Source: Maribacter sp. HTCC2170 (lineage in GTDB: Bacteria; Bacteroidota; Bacteroidia; Flavobacteriales; Flavobacteriaceae). From it: a stretch of 64,000 nucleotides of DNA. The translations under genes and the position numbers were made by a program. Location: the NCBI RefSeq assembly GCF_000153165.2, contig NC_014472.1, forward strand, positions 3,804,305-3,868,304, in the 5' to 3' direction. Below the pieces are notes generated by a model, which made no database searches, had not been told where the DNA came from, and saw nothing but the letters and a program-made list of their open reading frames with translations. Position 1 is the stretch's first letter, and each line of letters starts with the position of its first letter. Shown one piece after another: positions 44,722-53,861 of the stretch.

Positions 44722-45311
44722 TGGACTCTATGGGCATTGCTCTTAATTTACCTGAAAGTGATATCACCTATTATCCTGATTTTATTCCCAAAAATTTGGA
44801 TGACACTTATCTAAAGGTTTTTACCCATAGGTTACCATGGCAGCAAGATGATATCAAGGTTTTTGGCAAGGTTTACCCACAACCTAGATTGACCTCGCTT
44901 CATTGAGATGGTTTAAAATCGTACTTGTATTCTAATATTGTTATGAAAACAGTGCCCTTCACAACAGAATTATTGGAAATAAAGAAAAAAATCGAAATAA
45001 TCACTAAAATAGAATTTAATTCCTGTTTATTAAATCTTTATCGAGATGGAAAAGACAGTAACGGTTGGCACGCTGACGATGAAAAGGAACTTGGGCTAAA
45101 CCCTGTTATAGCTTCTATAAGTTTAGGGCAAGAACGTCCTTTTCATTTACGAAATAAAAAAGACAAAACACTAAAACATAAAATGATATTGGAACACGGG
45201 AGTCTTCTATTGATGAAAGCCACCACTCAGCATAATTGGCAACATCAGATTCCAAAAACCAGAAAGCCCATCAATAAACGTATTAATCTGACCTTTAGAA
45301 TTATTAAATAA
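44721..45311 (+). pseudogene. alkB: alkB-type DNA dioxygenase gene split by an in-frame TGA stop
   Basis: Encodes an AlkB-family 2-oxoglutarate/Fe(II) DNA repair dioxygenase, which removes alkyl groups from bases. Residues 1-61 (DSMGIALNLPESDITYYPDF, VFGKVYPQPRLTSLH) and the segment after the stop (DGLKSYLYSNIVMKTVPF, FNSCLLNLYRDGKDSNGWHADDE, LNPVIASISLGQERPFHLR, HNWQHQIPKT, RINLTFRII) join in the same frame. A single TGA at 44904-44906 replaces what is usually Gly (GGA to TGA) in the QPRLTxxxGD region. Iron ligands H-A-D and the distal His, plus the Arg pair, are all kept. As read, only a 61-residue stub is made. It starts inside the AraC stop. Confidence 0.85.
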
Positions 45312-45340
45312 AAAAATCGGCCCACAACCGATTTTTTTAT
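45312..45340 (+). terminator. terminator after alkB
   Basis: Stem AAAAAATCGG / CCGATTTTTT (loop CCCACAA) with a T-run, directly after the alkB stop. It ends the AraC-alkB transcript. Confidence 0.85.
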
Positions 45341-45522
45341 ACCCTTATTTTTTTCGAGCTAGACACTGCCTTTAGTGTTCGGGAGACTGCACTAATGTCC
45401 TCATGCATAACTACTATTAAGATAACTTCAGATCTTGTGCCAAGGTATTAGTTTTCGTTAATATTCCTGTTTTTAGGGCAAAAGGGAATATTTAAGCTAA
45501 TTATATGGTAATTAACGGCTTA

Positions 45523-46293
45523 TCAAAAAAGGTCATTAAGCACTTTTGCCAGACGTAATCCTCCTTTTTGCAGTTGAATTTCAACCGTACCCCACCAAGT
45601 ATAACTATATCTATAAGCTAATTTCTCACCTACCTCAACAGAATCGTAGAGTTTATCCGCAATTTCTTGTGATTCATGTACCCAATCCAAAATAGTGCCA
45701 TTTTGAATGGCCTTTTTTTCTTTTTTATCAAGTTCAGGTAGTGAACTGGCCAACTCAGAATAACTCATTCCGTAATCGTTTATCATGTTTGCATCCCACA
45801 CACGGTGCAAATTACTTCCATTTCCGAACCACTGTACCTGAATATCATTACCCCCTTTATCTTCATACCTACCAACATGCATGGGTTGGTGTAGATCTCC
45901 TATTAAATGTATGAGTAGTTTAAGATAGAAGACCCTATCCTCTTTACTGTTATGCTCATTCTCAACCATTGCTCTGCACTTTTGAATGCCCACTACTAAA
46001 TCACCATATTTACTTGGTTCAATATCTGTGTACTTTTTACCTGGAGGTATATTCACATAATGCCAAGCACTAAATTCTCTATACCTTCTGTCTGCCTTTA
46101 TCTCATCCGCGAAATTTGAGATAGAAGCGATACTTTGACCATCAAGTAACTTATCCAAGGCTCGCTTTGTTTTGCCATTTAATTCTTCTTGGGCGATCTT
46201 ACCAATTACCCTATGCCCCGTTTTTGACCAATAGGGTACATTTCCGAAACTAAACTGAATACAAAAAAGTAATAAAAAGATGCATTTTTTCAT
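45523..46293 (-). CDS. S1/P1-type nuclease, exported
   Basis: A 256-residue secreted nuclease of the S1/P1 zinc family. Signal MKKCIFLLLFCIQFSFGN is cut before VPYWSKTGHRVIGKIAQEEL, so mature Trp is near the start as the family needs for zinc 3. Zinc ligands are in ISNFADEIKAD, FSAWHYVNIP, LLIHLIGDLHQPMHVGRYED and NLHRVWDANMI. It degrades single-stranded DNA and RNA outside the inner membrane. It stands alone, with no operon partner. Confidence 0.94.
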   Translation of the reverse strand: MKKCIFLLLFCIQFSFGNVPYWSKTGHRVIGKIAQEELNGKTKRALDKLLDGQSIASISNFADEIKADRRYREFSAWHYVNIPPGKKYTDIEPSKYGDLVVGIQKCRAMVENEHNSKEDRVFYLKLLIHLIGDLHQPMHVGRYEDKGGNDIQVQWFGNGSNLHRVWDANMINDYGMSYSELASSLPELDKKEKKAIQNGTILDWVHESQEIADKLYDSVEVGEKLAYRYSYTWWGTVEIQLQKGGLRLAKVLNDLF

Positions 46294-46403
46294 AGTGGTA
46301 TATTTAAAGTAAATGTATTAAAATGAATAATAGACTAACCACATATAAATGAATATTTCTATAAATCTCAATTCCCTTTCTTTTTTTGATTTGGCAAAGA
46401 ACA

Positions 46404-46442
46404 TTTAGGATTTATTTAACGCTTTAAAGACTTAAATTTGGC
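46404..46442 (+). promoter_or_regulatory. promoter of first DUF5916 gene (-7 TAAATTTG)
   Basis: TTAGGATTTATTTAACGC, then TTTAA and TAAATTTG at 46433-46440. The -7 box is exact. About 38 bases match the region upstream of the second DUF5916 gene, including TTAGGATT, TTAACGCTTTAA and the -7 box, so a shared regulator is likely. Confidence 0.6.
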
Positions 46443-46462
46443 CTCCGACTAATAAAAAACCA

Positions 46463-48667
46463 ATGACTAGAGCTTTTTGCGCATTTTTACTTCTCATTTT
46501 CACATCCCCTGTTTTAAGTCAAACCAACAACAAGTCTTTTATAGTTAAGCATGTTTCTGAAATTCCGGTAATAGATGGAAGGTTGGATGAATCATTTTGG
46601 GCAACCGCTGACGGACCTCATGATTTTCAGCAATATTTCCCCACAGATTCTGTACTTGCCGAACAACCGACTGAGATAAAAATGGTCGTCAGCGAAACAC
46701 ATCTTTATATTGGCCTTACAGTTAAATCAATTGGTGACAATTGGATTACACCTTCTTTAAAAAGAGATTTTAGAGCAAGTAACGGTGATAGTATGAGCTT
46801 GGTCTTCGACACCTTTAATGATGGTACCAATGCATTTTTATTCGGAATCAATCCGTATGGTGTTCGGCGTGAAGTACAAATTTCAGGAGGCGGATCCGAC
46901 CTAAGAGGTTTTAATTCTTCTTGGGATGTAAAGTGGAAAGGTGAATCTGTTATTCATGGTGATTACTACACTTCTGAAATGGCAATTCCTTTAACCTCTT
47001 TTAAATTTAAGGACGGTGAGACCAAATGGCGATTTCAAAGCTACCGGTTTGACATGCAAACCAATGAACGTAGTACTTGGCACCGTGTTCCCCAAGGACA
47101 GTTTTTAGTAAGCTTGGCATTTATGGGTGATATGCATTTTGAAAAACCATTAAGTAAATCTAAAACTCCTCTTGCGATTATCCCATATATAAATACCATT
47201 GCAGAGAAAGATTTTGAATCAGATAAAAGTGATGCTAATATTAAGATTGGGGGCGATGCAAAAATCGCCATTGGTAATGGTATGAATTTGGACGTTACCT
47301 TAAATCCAGATTTCTCGAATGTAGAAGTAGATGCTATTATCACCAACCTCACCCGGTTTGAAGTTTCACTTCCTGAAAAACGACAGTTTTTTATCGACAA
47401 TAGTGACCTCTTCAGTAGTTTCGGAGGTAGTAGAGATGCCAATCCGTTCTTCTCGAGGCGCATTGGCATAGCAAAAGATACTGCCGGAAACTCTATTGAA
47501 AATAGAATTATTGGTGGTGTAAGATTAAGTGGAAAATTGAATGAAGATTGGCGATTGGGTGTATTGAGCATACAGACAGATGAAGATCTTGACAATGAAA
47601 TCGCATCAAATAACAATACCATGTTAGCCCTACAAAAAAAGGTCTTTTCACGCTCTAATATTAGCATGTTCTTTATTAACAGGCAATCGTTCAAAGATTA
47701 TGACTTTGTGGATAGAGAGGATGAATATAATCGTGTAGTTGGTATTGATTATAATCTTGCATCTAAGAACAATAGATGGATTGGTAAATTTTACGGCCAT
47801 AAATCATTTCAACCAGATGATAACGAGGGTAACTATTCAACTGGTGCCTTTCTTTCTAGACAATCAAGATTTTTCAATGTATTCAGTGATTTGGCGTACA
47901 TAAATGAAGATTTTACTTCAAACCTAGGATTCATACGAAGAACAGATATTTTAAAATCGGCAACATCTGTAGAAAAGGTATTCTGGCCCAAGAGTGAAAG
48001 TATCAATTCATATAGTTTTGAGATGTTCCCGATTGTAACTTGGAGACCCGGGTTGGATTATAAAAAAACCGACCACGATATTATGTTTACCGGAAGTGTT
48101 GGGTTTCAAGATCAATCTGAATTGAGTATGGGTTTCACTAACAGTTATACATTTCTAACTGACTCAGATGAGTTCGACCCTACCAATACGGAAGGTGGGC
48201 TACCACTGCCAAACAATAAGGGTTACCATTTTAATAGCGTGAATCTCGAATACATGTCAAACATGGCAAATAAATTATCTTTAATGGGGAAATCAAAGGT
48301 TGGTCGTTTTTTCAATGGCAATATTTTTTCTCTTGATGCCCGGGTATTCTTACGATTATTGCCAAAAGCGCAGATATCATTGGCCGGGAACTATACTAAC
48401 ATTTCTTTGCCAGACCCCTATCCTAGTGCTGACCTGTGGTTAATTAGCCCTAAAGTTGAGCTCACATTTAGTAAATCACTTTTTTGGTCCACTCTTATAC
48501 AATACAGTAATCAACGCGATAATCTGGGTCTTAATTCTCGTTTGCAATGGCGGTTTGCTCCATTATCTGATCTTTTCATTGTTTATAATGACAATTATTT
48601 TGTAAACCAATTTTCACCGAGGTATCGCTCCATTAACCTCAAATTCACCTATTGGTTAAACATATAA
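46463..48667 (+). CDS. DUF5916 outer-membrane protein with CBM9-like domain (copy 1)
   Basis: A 734-residue exported protein. Signal MTRAFCAFLLLIFTSPVLSQ. Residues 25-210 form a carbohydrate-binding family-9-like beta sandwich (EIPVIDGRLDESFWATADGP, FGINPYGVRREVQISGGGSD). A DUF5916 barrel-like region follows, ending in strands such as SKSLFWSTLIQYSNQRDNLG and SINLKFTYWLNI with the C-terminal aromatic pattern of outer-membrane proteins. It is a tandem paralogue of the next gene, with high identity in FEVSLPEKRQFFIDNSDLF and SRRIGIAKDTAGNSIENRII. Probable glycan- or ligand-binding outer-membrane protein; substrate unknown. Confidence 0.87.
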   Translation: MTRAFCAFLLLIFTSPVLSQTNNKSFIVKHVSEIPVIDGRLDESFWATADGPHDFQQYFPTDSVLAEQPTEIKMVVSETHLYIGLTVKSIGDNWITPSLKRDFRASNGDSMSLVFDTFNDGTNAFLFGINPYGVRREVQISGGGSDLRGFNSSWDVKWKGESVIHGDYYTSEMAIPLTSFKFKDGETKWRFQSYRFDMQTNERSTWHRVPQGQFLVSLAFMGDMHFEKPLSKSKTPLAIIPYINTIAEKDFESDKSDANIKIGGDAKIAIGNGMNLDVTLNPDFSNVEVDAIITNLTRFEVSLPEKRQFFIDNSDLFSSFGGSRDANPFFSRRIGIAKDTAGNSIENRIIGGVRLSGKLNEDWRLGVLSIQTDEDLDNEIASNNNTMLALQKKVFSRSNISMFFINRQSFKDYDFVDREDEYNRVVGIDYNLASKNNRWIGKFYGHKSFQPDDNEGNYSTGAFLSRQSRFFNVFSDLAYINEDFTSNLGFIRRTDILKSATSVEKVFWPKSESINSYSFEMFPIVTWRPGLDYKKTDHDIMFTGSVGFQDQSELSMGFTNSYTFLTDSDEFDPTNTEGGLPLPNNKGYHFNSVNLEYMSNMANKLSLMGKSKVGRFFNGNIFSLDARVFLRLLPKAQISLAGNYTNISLPDPYPSADLWLISPKVELTFSKSLFWSTLIQYSNQRDNLGLNSRLQWRFAPLSDLFIVYNDNYFVNQFSPRYRSINLKFTYWLNI

Positions 48668-48703
48668 TCCAAAAAGACATTCTTTAGGAAATCTGTTTAT
48701 TTT

Positions 48704-48741
48704 TTAGGATTATTTTAACGCTTTAATCACCTAAATTTGGC
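48704..48741 (+). promoter_or_regulatory. promoter of second DUF5916 gene (-7 TAAATTTG)
   Basis: TTAGGATTATTTTAACGC, then TTTAA and TAAATTTG at 48732-48739. The match to the first DUF5916 promoter covers about 38 bases with only a few changes, so the promoter was duplicated with the gene and kept. Confidence 0.6.
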
Positions 48742-48762
48742 GCTAGCTAATTTAACCACCAC

Positions 48763-50958
48763 ATGAGATTTCTTTTTGTTCTTGCCTTTCTCACATCTTT
48801 CTATTCAATTTCGCAAGACCAACCGCGCAGCTTTACGGTCAAACACGTAAAAGATATAGAAATAATTCCTGATGGGATTTTAGATGAAGCTATTTGGGAA
48901 ATAGCTGAAAGTGCCAATAACTATTGGCAATACTTTCCATCGGATTCTACACGAGCAAAACAACAATCCGATGTCAAAATCCTTATCGACGACAACAATC
49001 TATATGTAGGCATTACTGTAAATTCGGTAGGTAAGAATTATGCACTAACCTCATTAAAACGGGATTTTAGAGGTTCAGGGAATGATAGTTTTTCTTTACT
49101 TTTTGATACCTATAACGATGGCACCAACGCTTTTCTATTTGGTATTAATCCATATGGTGTGAGGCGTGAAGCATTGATTTCTGGAGGAGGTAGTGACAGA
49201 AGGAGTTTTAATATGTCGTGGGATGTTAAATGGCAAGGAGATTCGAAAATGTATGACGACCACTATACTTCAGAAATGGTTATCCCATTGACCTCACTTA
49301 AATTCAAAGAAGGTGCTAAAAAATGGAGGTTCAATAGTTATCGAATTGACACCCAGTCAAACGAAAGAAGTTCTTGGGCAAGAATCCCACAGAATCAATT
49401 GATTTTCAGTACCGCTTTTATGGGTGATATGGTTTTCGAAAAACCCCTGGGAAAATCTAGAACTCCACTTGCGATAATTCCATACGTGAATGCAATTTCG
49501 CAAAAAGATTTTGAAACCAATGAAGGGTTAAATAATTTAAAGTTTGGAGGGGATGCTAAGGTCTCTATTGGCAATAACCTTAATTTGGATATTACGATAA
49601 ATCCAGATTTTTCGCAGGTTGAAGTTGATGACCAGGTAACCAATCTTACACGCTTTGAAGTTTCTCTACCTGAGAAACGGCAATTTTTTATAGATAATAG
49701 TGACCTTTTTGCAAGTTTTGGCGACCAGCGAGACGCCAACCCCTTTTTCTCAAGAAGAATTGGTATTGCACGAGATACGGCTGACAATTCAATTGAAAAT
49801 AAAATAATAGGTGGAGTACGTTTAAGCGGTAAATTGACCAAAGACCTCCGAGTGGGCATTATGAATATTCAAACTGCGGAAGACGAAGAAAATGAGATTC
49901 CATCAAACAACAATACTATGTTGGCCTTCCAGCAACGGGTTTTTTCAAGGTCCAATATTGGAATGTTTTTCATTAATAAACAATCATTTGAAGATTATGA
50001 CTTTGTAGATAGAGAAGATGAGTTTAATCGGGTACTTGGAGTGGACTATAATCTGGCATCGGCTGATAATAGTTGGACGGGTAAACTATATGCCCATAAA
50101 TCATTTCAGCCTGATGATGGCGAAGGGAACATTTCTGCAGGCGCGGTACTCAGATATCAATCAAGAAAGTATAATTTCTATGCCAAAGCACTATCAATCG
50201 ATGAGGAGTTTTCTTCGGATCTGGGGTTTGTGCGAAGAACGGGAATTGTAAAAAGCATTTTGAGCGCAGAACGTGTTTTTTGGCCCAAAAAGGGAATCAT
50301 ACAAAATCATTCCATACAATTTTTTCCAATTGTGGTTTGGGACCCAAATTTGAATTTTAAGAATACCGACTACGATTTTATGAGTCGTTGGGAAGCAACA
50401 TTCAATGACCAATCCAGAATTAATGCGGAAATCGTCAATAGCTATACGTATTTATTCGACAGTTTTGACCCTACACGTACTGATGATGCAATTGAGTTAC
50501 CAGGAGATCAAGGATACCATTACAACAATGTGCAGTTAAGTTATCAATCTGACCAACGAAAGGTGTTTTCGTACGATATTGAGACTTCAATTGGCAGGTT
50601 TTTTAATGGTAAACGATTTTCTGTTGAAAGTATGCTAAGTATGCGCTTTCAGCCTAAAGTATTTCTTTCCTTGATTTTAAATTATGACCAAATAAAACTG
50701 CCCAATCCATACCCAAGAGCCAACATTTGGTTAGCCAGTCCTAAAGTAGATATAACTTTTAGTAAATCTTTGTTTTGGTCTACTTTGGTTCAATACAGTA
50801 ATCAACGGGATAATCTTGGATTAAATTCGAGATTACAATGGCGGTTTGCTCCACTATCAGATTTGTATTTGGTCTACAATGATAATTATTTCGTGAATTC
50901 GTTTGCGCCTAGAGCAAGGTCTATAAATCTAAAATTCACTTATTGGCTTAATATTTAA
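48763..50958 (+). CDS. DUF5916 outer-membrane protein with CBM9-like domain (copy 2)
   Basis: A 731-residue tandem paralogue of the preceding gene. Signal MRFLFVLAFLTSFYSISQ, CBM9-like domain (IPDGILDEAIWEIAESANNY), then the DUF5916 barrel with the same key segments (RRIGIARDTADNSIENKIIG and the same C-terminal QYSNQRDNLGLNSRLQWRF). Identity to copy 1 is highest in the middle and at the C-terminus and lower in loops, suggesting that the two may bind different ligands. The HAD gene starts 1 base after its stop. Confidence 0.87.
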   Translation: MRFLFVLAFLTSFYSISQDQPRSFTVKHVKDIEIIPDGILDEAIWEIAESANNYWQYFPSDSTRAKQQSDVKILIDDNNLYVGITVNSVGKNYALTSLKRDFRGSGNDSFSLLFDTYNDGTNAFLFGINPYGVRREALISGGGSDRRSFNMSWDVKWQGDSKMYDDHYTSEMVIPLTSLKFKEGAKKWRFNSYRIDTQSNERSSWARIPQNQLIFSTAFMGDMVFEKPLGKSRTPLAIIPYVNAISQKDFETNEGLNNLKFGGDAKVSIGNNLNLDITINPDFSQVEVDDQVTNLTRFEVSLPEKRQFFIDNSDLFASFGDQRDANPFFSRRIGIARDTADNSIENKIIGGVRLSGKLTKDLRVGIMNIQTAEDEENEIPSNNNTMLAFQQRVFSRSNIGMFFINKQSFEDYDFVDREDEFNRVLGVDYNLASADNSWTGKLYAHKSFQPDDGEGNISAGAVLRYQSRKYNFYAKALSIDEEFSSDLGFVRRTGIVKSILSAERVFWPKKGIIQNHSIQFFPIVVWDPNLNFKNTDYDFMSRWEATFNDQSRINAEIVNSYTYLFDSFDPTRTDDAIELPGDQGYHYNNVQLSYQSDQRKVFSYDIETSIGRFFNGKRFSVESMLSMRFQPKVFLSLILNYDQIKLPNPYPRANIWLASPKVDITFSKSLFWSTLVQYSNQRDNLGLNSRLQWRFAPLSDLYLVYNDNYFVNSFAPRARSINLKFTYWLNI

Positions 50959-50959
50959 T

Positions 50960-51763
50960 ATGGGGCATAATATTTTATGTTCGGATTTAGATGGAACCTT
51001 ACTATCTACCAAATCTGACGTTTCTCAGTTCACCATTTCTGAAATACACCGAATAAAAAGTTCAACCAAAATTATTTTGGTGTCAGCACGAATGCCAAAG
51101 GCAATGCGGTATATCCAAAAAGATTTGGGTATAGAACATGAACCACTAATCTGTTATAATGGTGCTTTGATTCTCAAGGGCACTAATAAAATATACTCAA
51201 CATTTATAGAAGCTTCAATAATAGAAAAACTGGAAAGTCTTACCTCAGCGCACGCAATAAAATTGGGACTTTATCACGATGATGAATGGTATGTTGAAGA
51301 AATCTCTGAACGGGTTTCAAAAGAAATACTTCACACAAAGACTAAGCCTGTTTTTAGGAATACCTTAGATACGGTGGCAGATTGGAAAGCAAGAGGTATT
51401 GGTGCCCATAAAATCATGTTAATGGGTACAAAAAGAACTATTGACACTATTACTCCTTTTCTTCAAAAGCAATTTAGGTCAGAAATGAACGTATATCGTT
51501 CAAACGACACATTGATTGAAGTGACCCCCAAGGCTATTTCCAAATTGGCTGCGATAAAAAAACTACTCGACGACAACTATTCGCTAAAAGACGTAATTGC
51601 CTTTGGTGACAATTACAATGACGCCCAAATGTTGGAACAAGTTGATTGTGGTGTGGCGGTAAAAAATGCAAGGGAAGAAGTTAAAAAAATAGCAGATCAT
51701 ATTACCCTGCCCAATACCGAAGATGGAGTAGCACATTTTCTAAAGTTACATTTCAAGATTTGA
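50960..51763 (+). CDS. Cof-type HAD-IIB phosphatase
   Basis: A 267-residue cytoplasmic haloacid-dehalogenase-like phosphatase of the Cof/YidA group. Motif I LCSDLDGTLLSTKSDVS carries the nucleophile Asp; motif II is VSARMPKAMR; motif III/IV is KAISKLAAIKKLL and AFGDNYNDAQMLEQVDCGVA. The large C2 cap suits sugar phosphates or flavin nucleotides. Its ATG follows the DUF5916 copy-2 stop by one base, implying translation coupling, though a functional link is not obvious. Substrate unassigned. Confidence 0.9.
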   Translation: MGHNILCSDLDGTLLSTKSDVSQFTISEIHRIKSSTKIILVSARMPKAMRYIQKDLGIEHEPLICYNGALILKGTNKIYSTFIEASIIEKLESLTSAHAIKLGLYHDDEWYVEEISERVSKEILHTKTKPVFRNTLDTVADWKARGIGAHKIMLMGTKRTIDTITPFLQKQFRSEMNVYRSNDTLIEVTPKAISKLAAIKKLLDDNYSLKDVIAFGDNYNDAQMLEQVDCGVAVKNAREEVKKIADHITLPNTEDGVAHFLKLHFKI

Positions 51764-51764
51764 G

Positions 51765-51772
51765 TATATTTG
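51765..51772 (+). promoter_or_regulatory. -7 promoter box of the DUF819 gene
   Basis: TATATTTG, exact TAnnTTTG, overlapping the end of the HAD gene region and about 24 bases before the DUF819 ATG. Confidence 0.45.
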
Positions 51773-51795
51773 GCACAATGCTTAAAACCTAAGTA

Positions 51796-53058
51796 ATGAA
51801 CCAACTACCACTATCAGAAGATACAATTATTTTTGGCCTTTTAGCACTATGCTTGGGCTTTGTTTTTTACACCTCATCAATAAAAAAAGGTTTTTGGAAA
51901 AAGTTCTACACCATCATACCAACATTGTTGATGTGTTATATGCTTCCGGCCATTTTAACTAGTACAGGACTAATTTCGGAAGAAAGTTCAAATCTATATT
52001 ATATAGCCAGTAGATACTTATTACCTGCTGCATTGGTTTTGATGACCTTGAGTATAGATCTCAAGGCCATTATGAACTTGGGCTCAAAAGCCCTTATCAT
52101 GTTTTTAACAGGAACTGTTGGGATAATTATTGGAGGCCCAATCGCTATTCTTATTGTATCTATATTTTCACCCGAAACTGTTGGCGGTGTTGGTTTTGAC
52201 GCTGTATGGAGAGGATTGACTACAATCGCCGGAAGTTGGATTGGTGGCGGAGCCAATCAAGCCGCAATGCTGGAAGTATTTCAGTTTAACCCAAAGAAAT
52301 TTGGGGATATGGTACTTATTGATATTGTGGTCGCCAATATTTGGATGGCCATCATTCTGCTTGGAATTGGTAAATCGGACCGAATAGACAAATGGTTAAA
52401 AGCTGATAATTCTTCTATTGAGACCTTAAAGAAAAAAGTTACTGAACATACAGATAAGATTACAAGAGTTACCACCTTGAATGATTATATCATAATGCTG
52501 TGTTTGGCATTCTTCGCAGTAGGTCTATCGCATTTTTTGGCGGATCATTTCGCTGGTTTTTTGGAAAACAATTTTGAAGTGATACGAAATAAAGAAAAGG
52601 CACTTTCTTCTTTAGGCTCTAAATTCCTTTGGATGGTTGTTTTTTCAACGACAGCAGGAATTTTATTATCATTCACTAAAGCAAAGAATTATGAGGGGGC
52701 AGGAGCCAGTAAAATTGGTGGCCTGTTCATTTATATTCTCGTTGCCACTATTGGTATGAAAATGGATTTAGGAAGGTTCCTCGAAAATCCAGGACTTATT
52801 GCCGTAGGTATCATCTGGATTTCTATCCATGCTGGACTACTCATATTGGTTGCTAAAATCATCAAAGCTCCGTTCTTCTTTTTAGCTGTTGGCAGTCAGG
52901 CTAATGTAGGCGGCGCAGCCTCTGCCCCTATTGTTGCAGCTGAATTTCATCCGTCTTTAACCTCGGTAGGGATTCTTTTGGCCGTATTGGGTTATGTAGT
53001 AGGTACTGCAGGAGCATATATTTGTGGACTTCTAATGGAAATTGCTGCAAATGTTTAG
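51796..53058 (+). CDS. DUF819 family membrane protein
   Basis: A 420-residue inner-membrane protein with about 10-11 helices. DUF819 features are LLMCYMLPAILTSTGLISEE, RYLLPAALVLMTLSIDLKAI, TTIAGSWIGGGANQAAMLEV and SQANVGGAASAPIVAAEFHP near the C-terminus. DUF819 proteins resemble transporters of the bile acid:sodium/arsenite fold (YjcL-like), but their substrate is unknown. It has its own -7 box and lies 32 bases after the HAD gene. Confidence 0.88.
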   Translation: MNQLPLSEDTIIFGLLALCLGFVFYTSSIKKGFWKKFYTIIPTLLMCYMLPAILTSTGLISEESSNLYYIASRYLLPAALVLMTLSIDLKAIMNLGSKALIMFLTGTVGIIIGGPIAILIVSIFSPETVGGVGFDAVWRGLTTIAGSWIGGGANQAAMLEVFQFNPKKFGDMVLIDIVVANIWMAIILLGIGKSDRIDKWLKADNSSIETLKKKVTEHTDKITRVTTLNDYIIMLCLAFFAVGLSHFLADHFAGFLENNFEVIRNKEKALSSLGSKFLWMVVFSTTAGILLSFTKAKNYEGAGASKIGGLFIYILVATIGMKMDLGRFLENPGLIAVGIIWISIHAGLLILVAKIIKAPFFFLAVGSQANVGGAASAPIVAAEFHPSLTSVGILLAVLGYVVGTAGAYICGLLMEIAANV

Positions 53059-53104
53059 TATTTACCAAAGATTATTGATATTTGTGCCCTATTAAATTTT
53101 TAGA

Positions 53105-53812
53105 ATGAAAAATACACTTTTAGTTGGTTTAATAACCTTACTGTTTATTTCCTGTGGAGGAGACAGTGAAAAGACGATGACAGTTACCGGTAAGGTAAAA
53201 GGGTTAAAAAAAGGAACTCTTTATTTACAAAATGTACCTGATTCTGTTTTAATGACAATTGATTCATTGGAGGTTGACGGCGATGGCAGGTTCTCTTTCA
53301 AAACCGAAGTAGAAAGTCCTGAGATTTTTTATCTATACCTAAAAAAAGAAGACCATAATGATATTAATGACAGGATCACTTTTTTTGGAGAACCTGGGAA
53401 TATTATCATAAATACAAGCTGGAATACTTTTGACGCCAATGCGAAGATATCTGGATCAGAAACTCAAGAAAAACTGGAGGAATATAGAAAAACCATGTCG
53501 CGATTTAATAAAAGAAGTATCGAAATCATTCAAGCCAGTATGAATAAGGATGGGCTTTTAGATTCGCTTCAGTTGGATTCTATTCAAGAATTGAACAATA
53601 ATAATATACGAAGAGGTTATGCTTTTGCACTTAATTTCGCATTGAACAACAAGGATTCATATATTGCTCCTTATGTCGCACTTACTGAAGTTTCAGATGC
53701 TAACATAAAGTATCTTGATTCTATCAGTAATTCTTTGACTCCTAAAATCGCCAACTCTAAATACGGAAAGGCCCTTAAGAATTTTCTTGATTTAAGGAAA
53801 AATGAAGAATAA
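53105..53812 (+). CDS. DUF4369 lipoprotein
   Basis: A 235-residue lipoprotein. Signal MKNTLLVGLITLLFISCGGD has lipobox FISC. The N-terminal half is a DUF4369 beta sandwich (TVTGKVKGLKKGTLYLQNVP, ITFFGEPGNIIINTSWNTFD, ISGSETQEKLEEYRKTMSRF), which in longer Bacteroidota proteins precedes a thioredoxin/AhpC-like domain. Here no thioredoxin domain or CxxC follows, so it is the short form. A shared terminator lies after it. Confidence 0.87.
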   Translation: MKNTLLVGLITLLFISCGGDSEKTMTVTGKVKGLKKGTLYLQNVPDSVLMTIDSLEVDGDGRFSFKTEVESPEIFYLYLKKEDHNDINDRITFFGEPGNIIINTSWNTFDANAKISGSETQEKLEEYRKTMSRFNKRSIEIIQASMNKDGLLDSLQLDSIQELNNNNIRRGYAFALNFALNNKDSYIAPYVALTEVSDANIKYLDSISNSLTPKIANSKYGKALKNFLDLRKNEE

Positions 53813-53843
53813 AAAAAGGCATCCCAAATAGGATGCCTCTTTT
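53812..53843. terminator. bidirectional hairpin terminator
   Basis: Stem GGCATCC / GGATGCC (53818-53824 and 53831-53837) flanked by an A-run and a T-run, between the DUF4369 gene and the converging small helical protein gene. It can serve both. Confidence 0.85.
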
Positions 53844-53861
53844 TATTTTCTATGAAGTTGA

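Noticed and set aside
44904..44927. alkB broken by a frameshift
   Set aside because: Both pieces are in the same frame; the break is one TGA codon, not an indel.
45460..45492. Inverted repeat AATATTCC / GGAATATT in the gap before the S1/P1 nuclease end
   Set aside because: Short 8-base arms with a 17-base loop in AT-rich sequence and no T-run; too weak to call a terminator or operator.
47041..49859. Antisense ORFs opposite the two DUF5916 genes (47041-47694 and 49395-49859)
   Set aside because: They resemble each other only because the paralogues on the other strand do; both are shadows of coding sequence.
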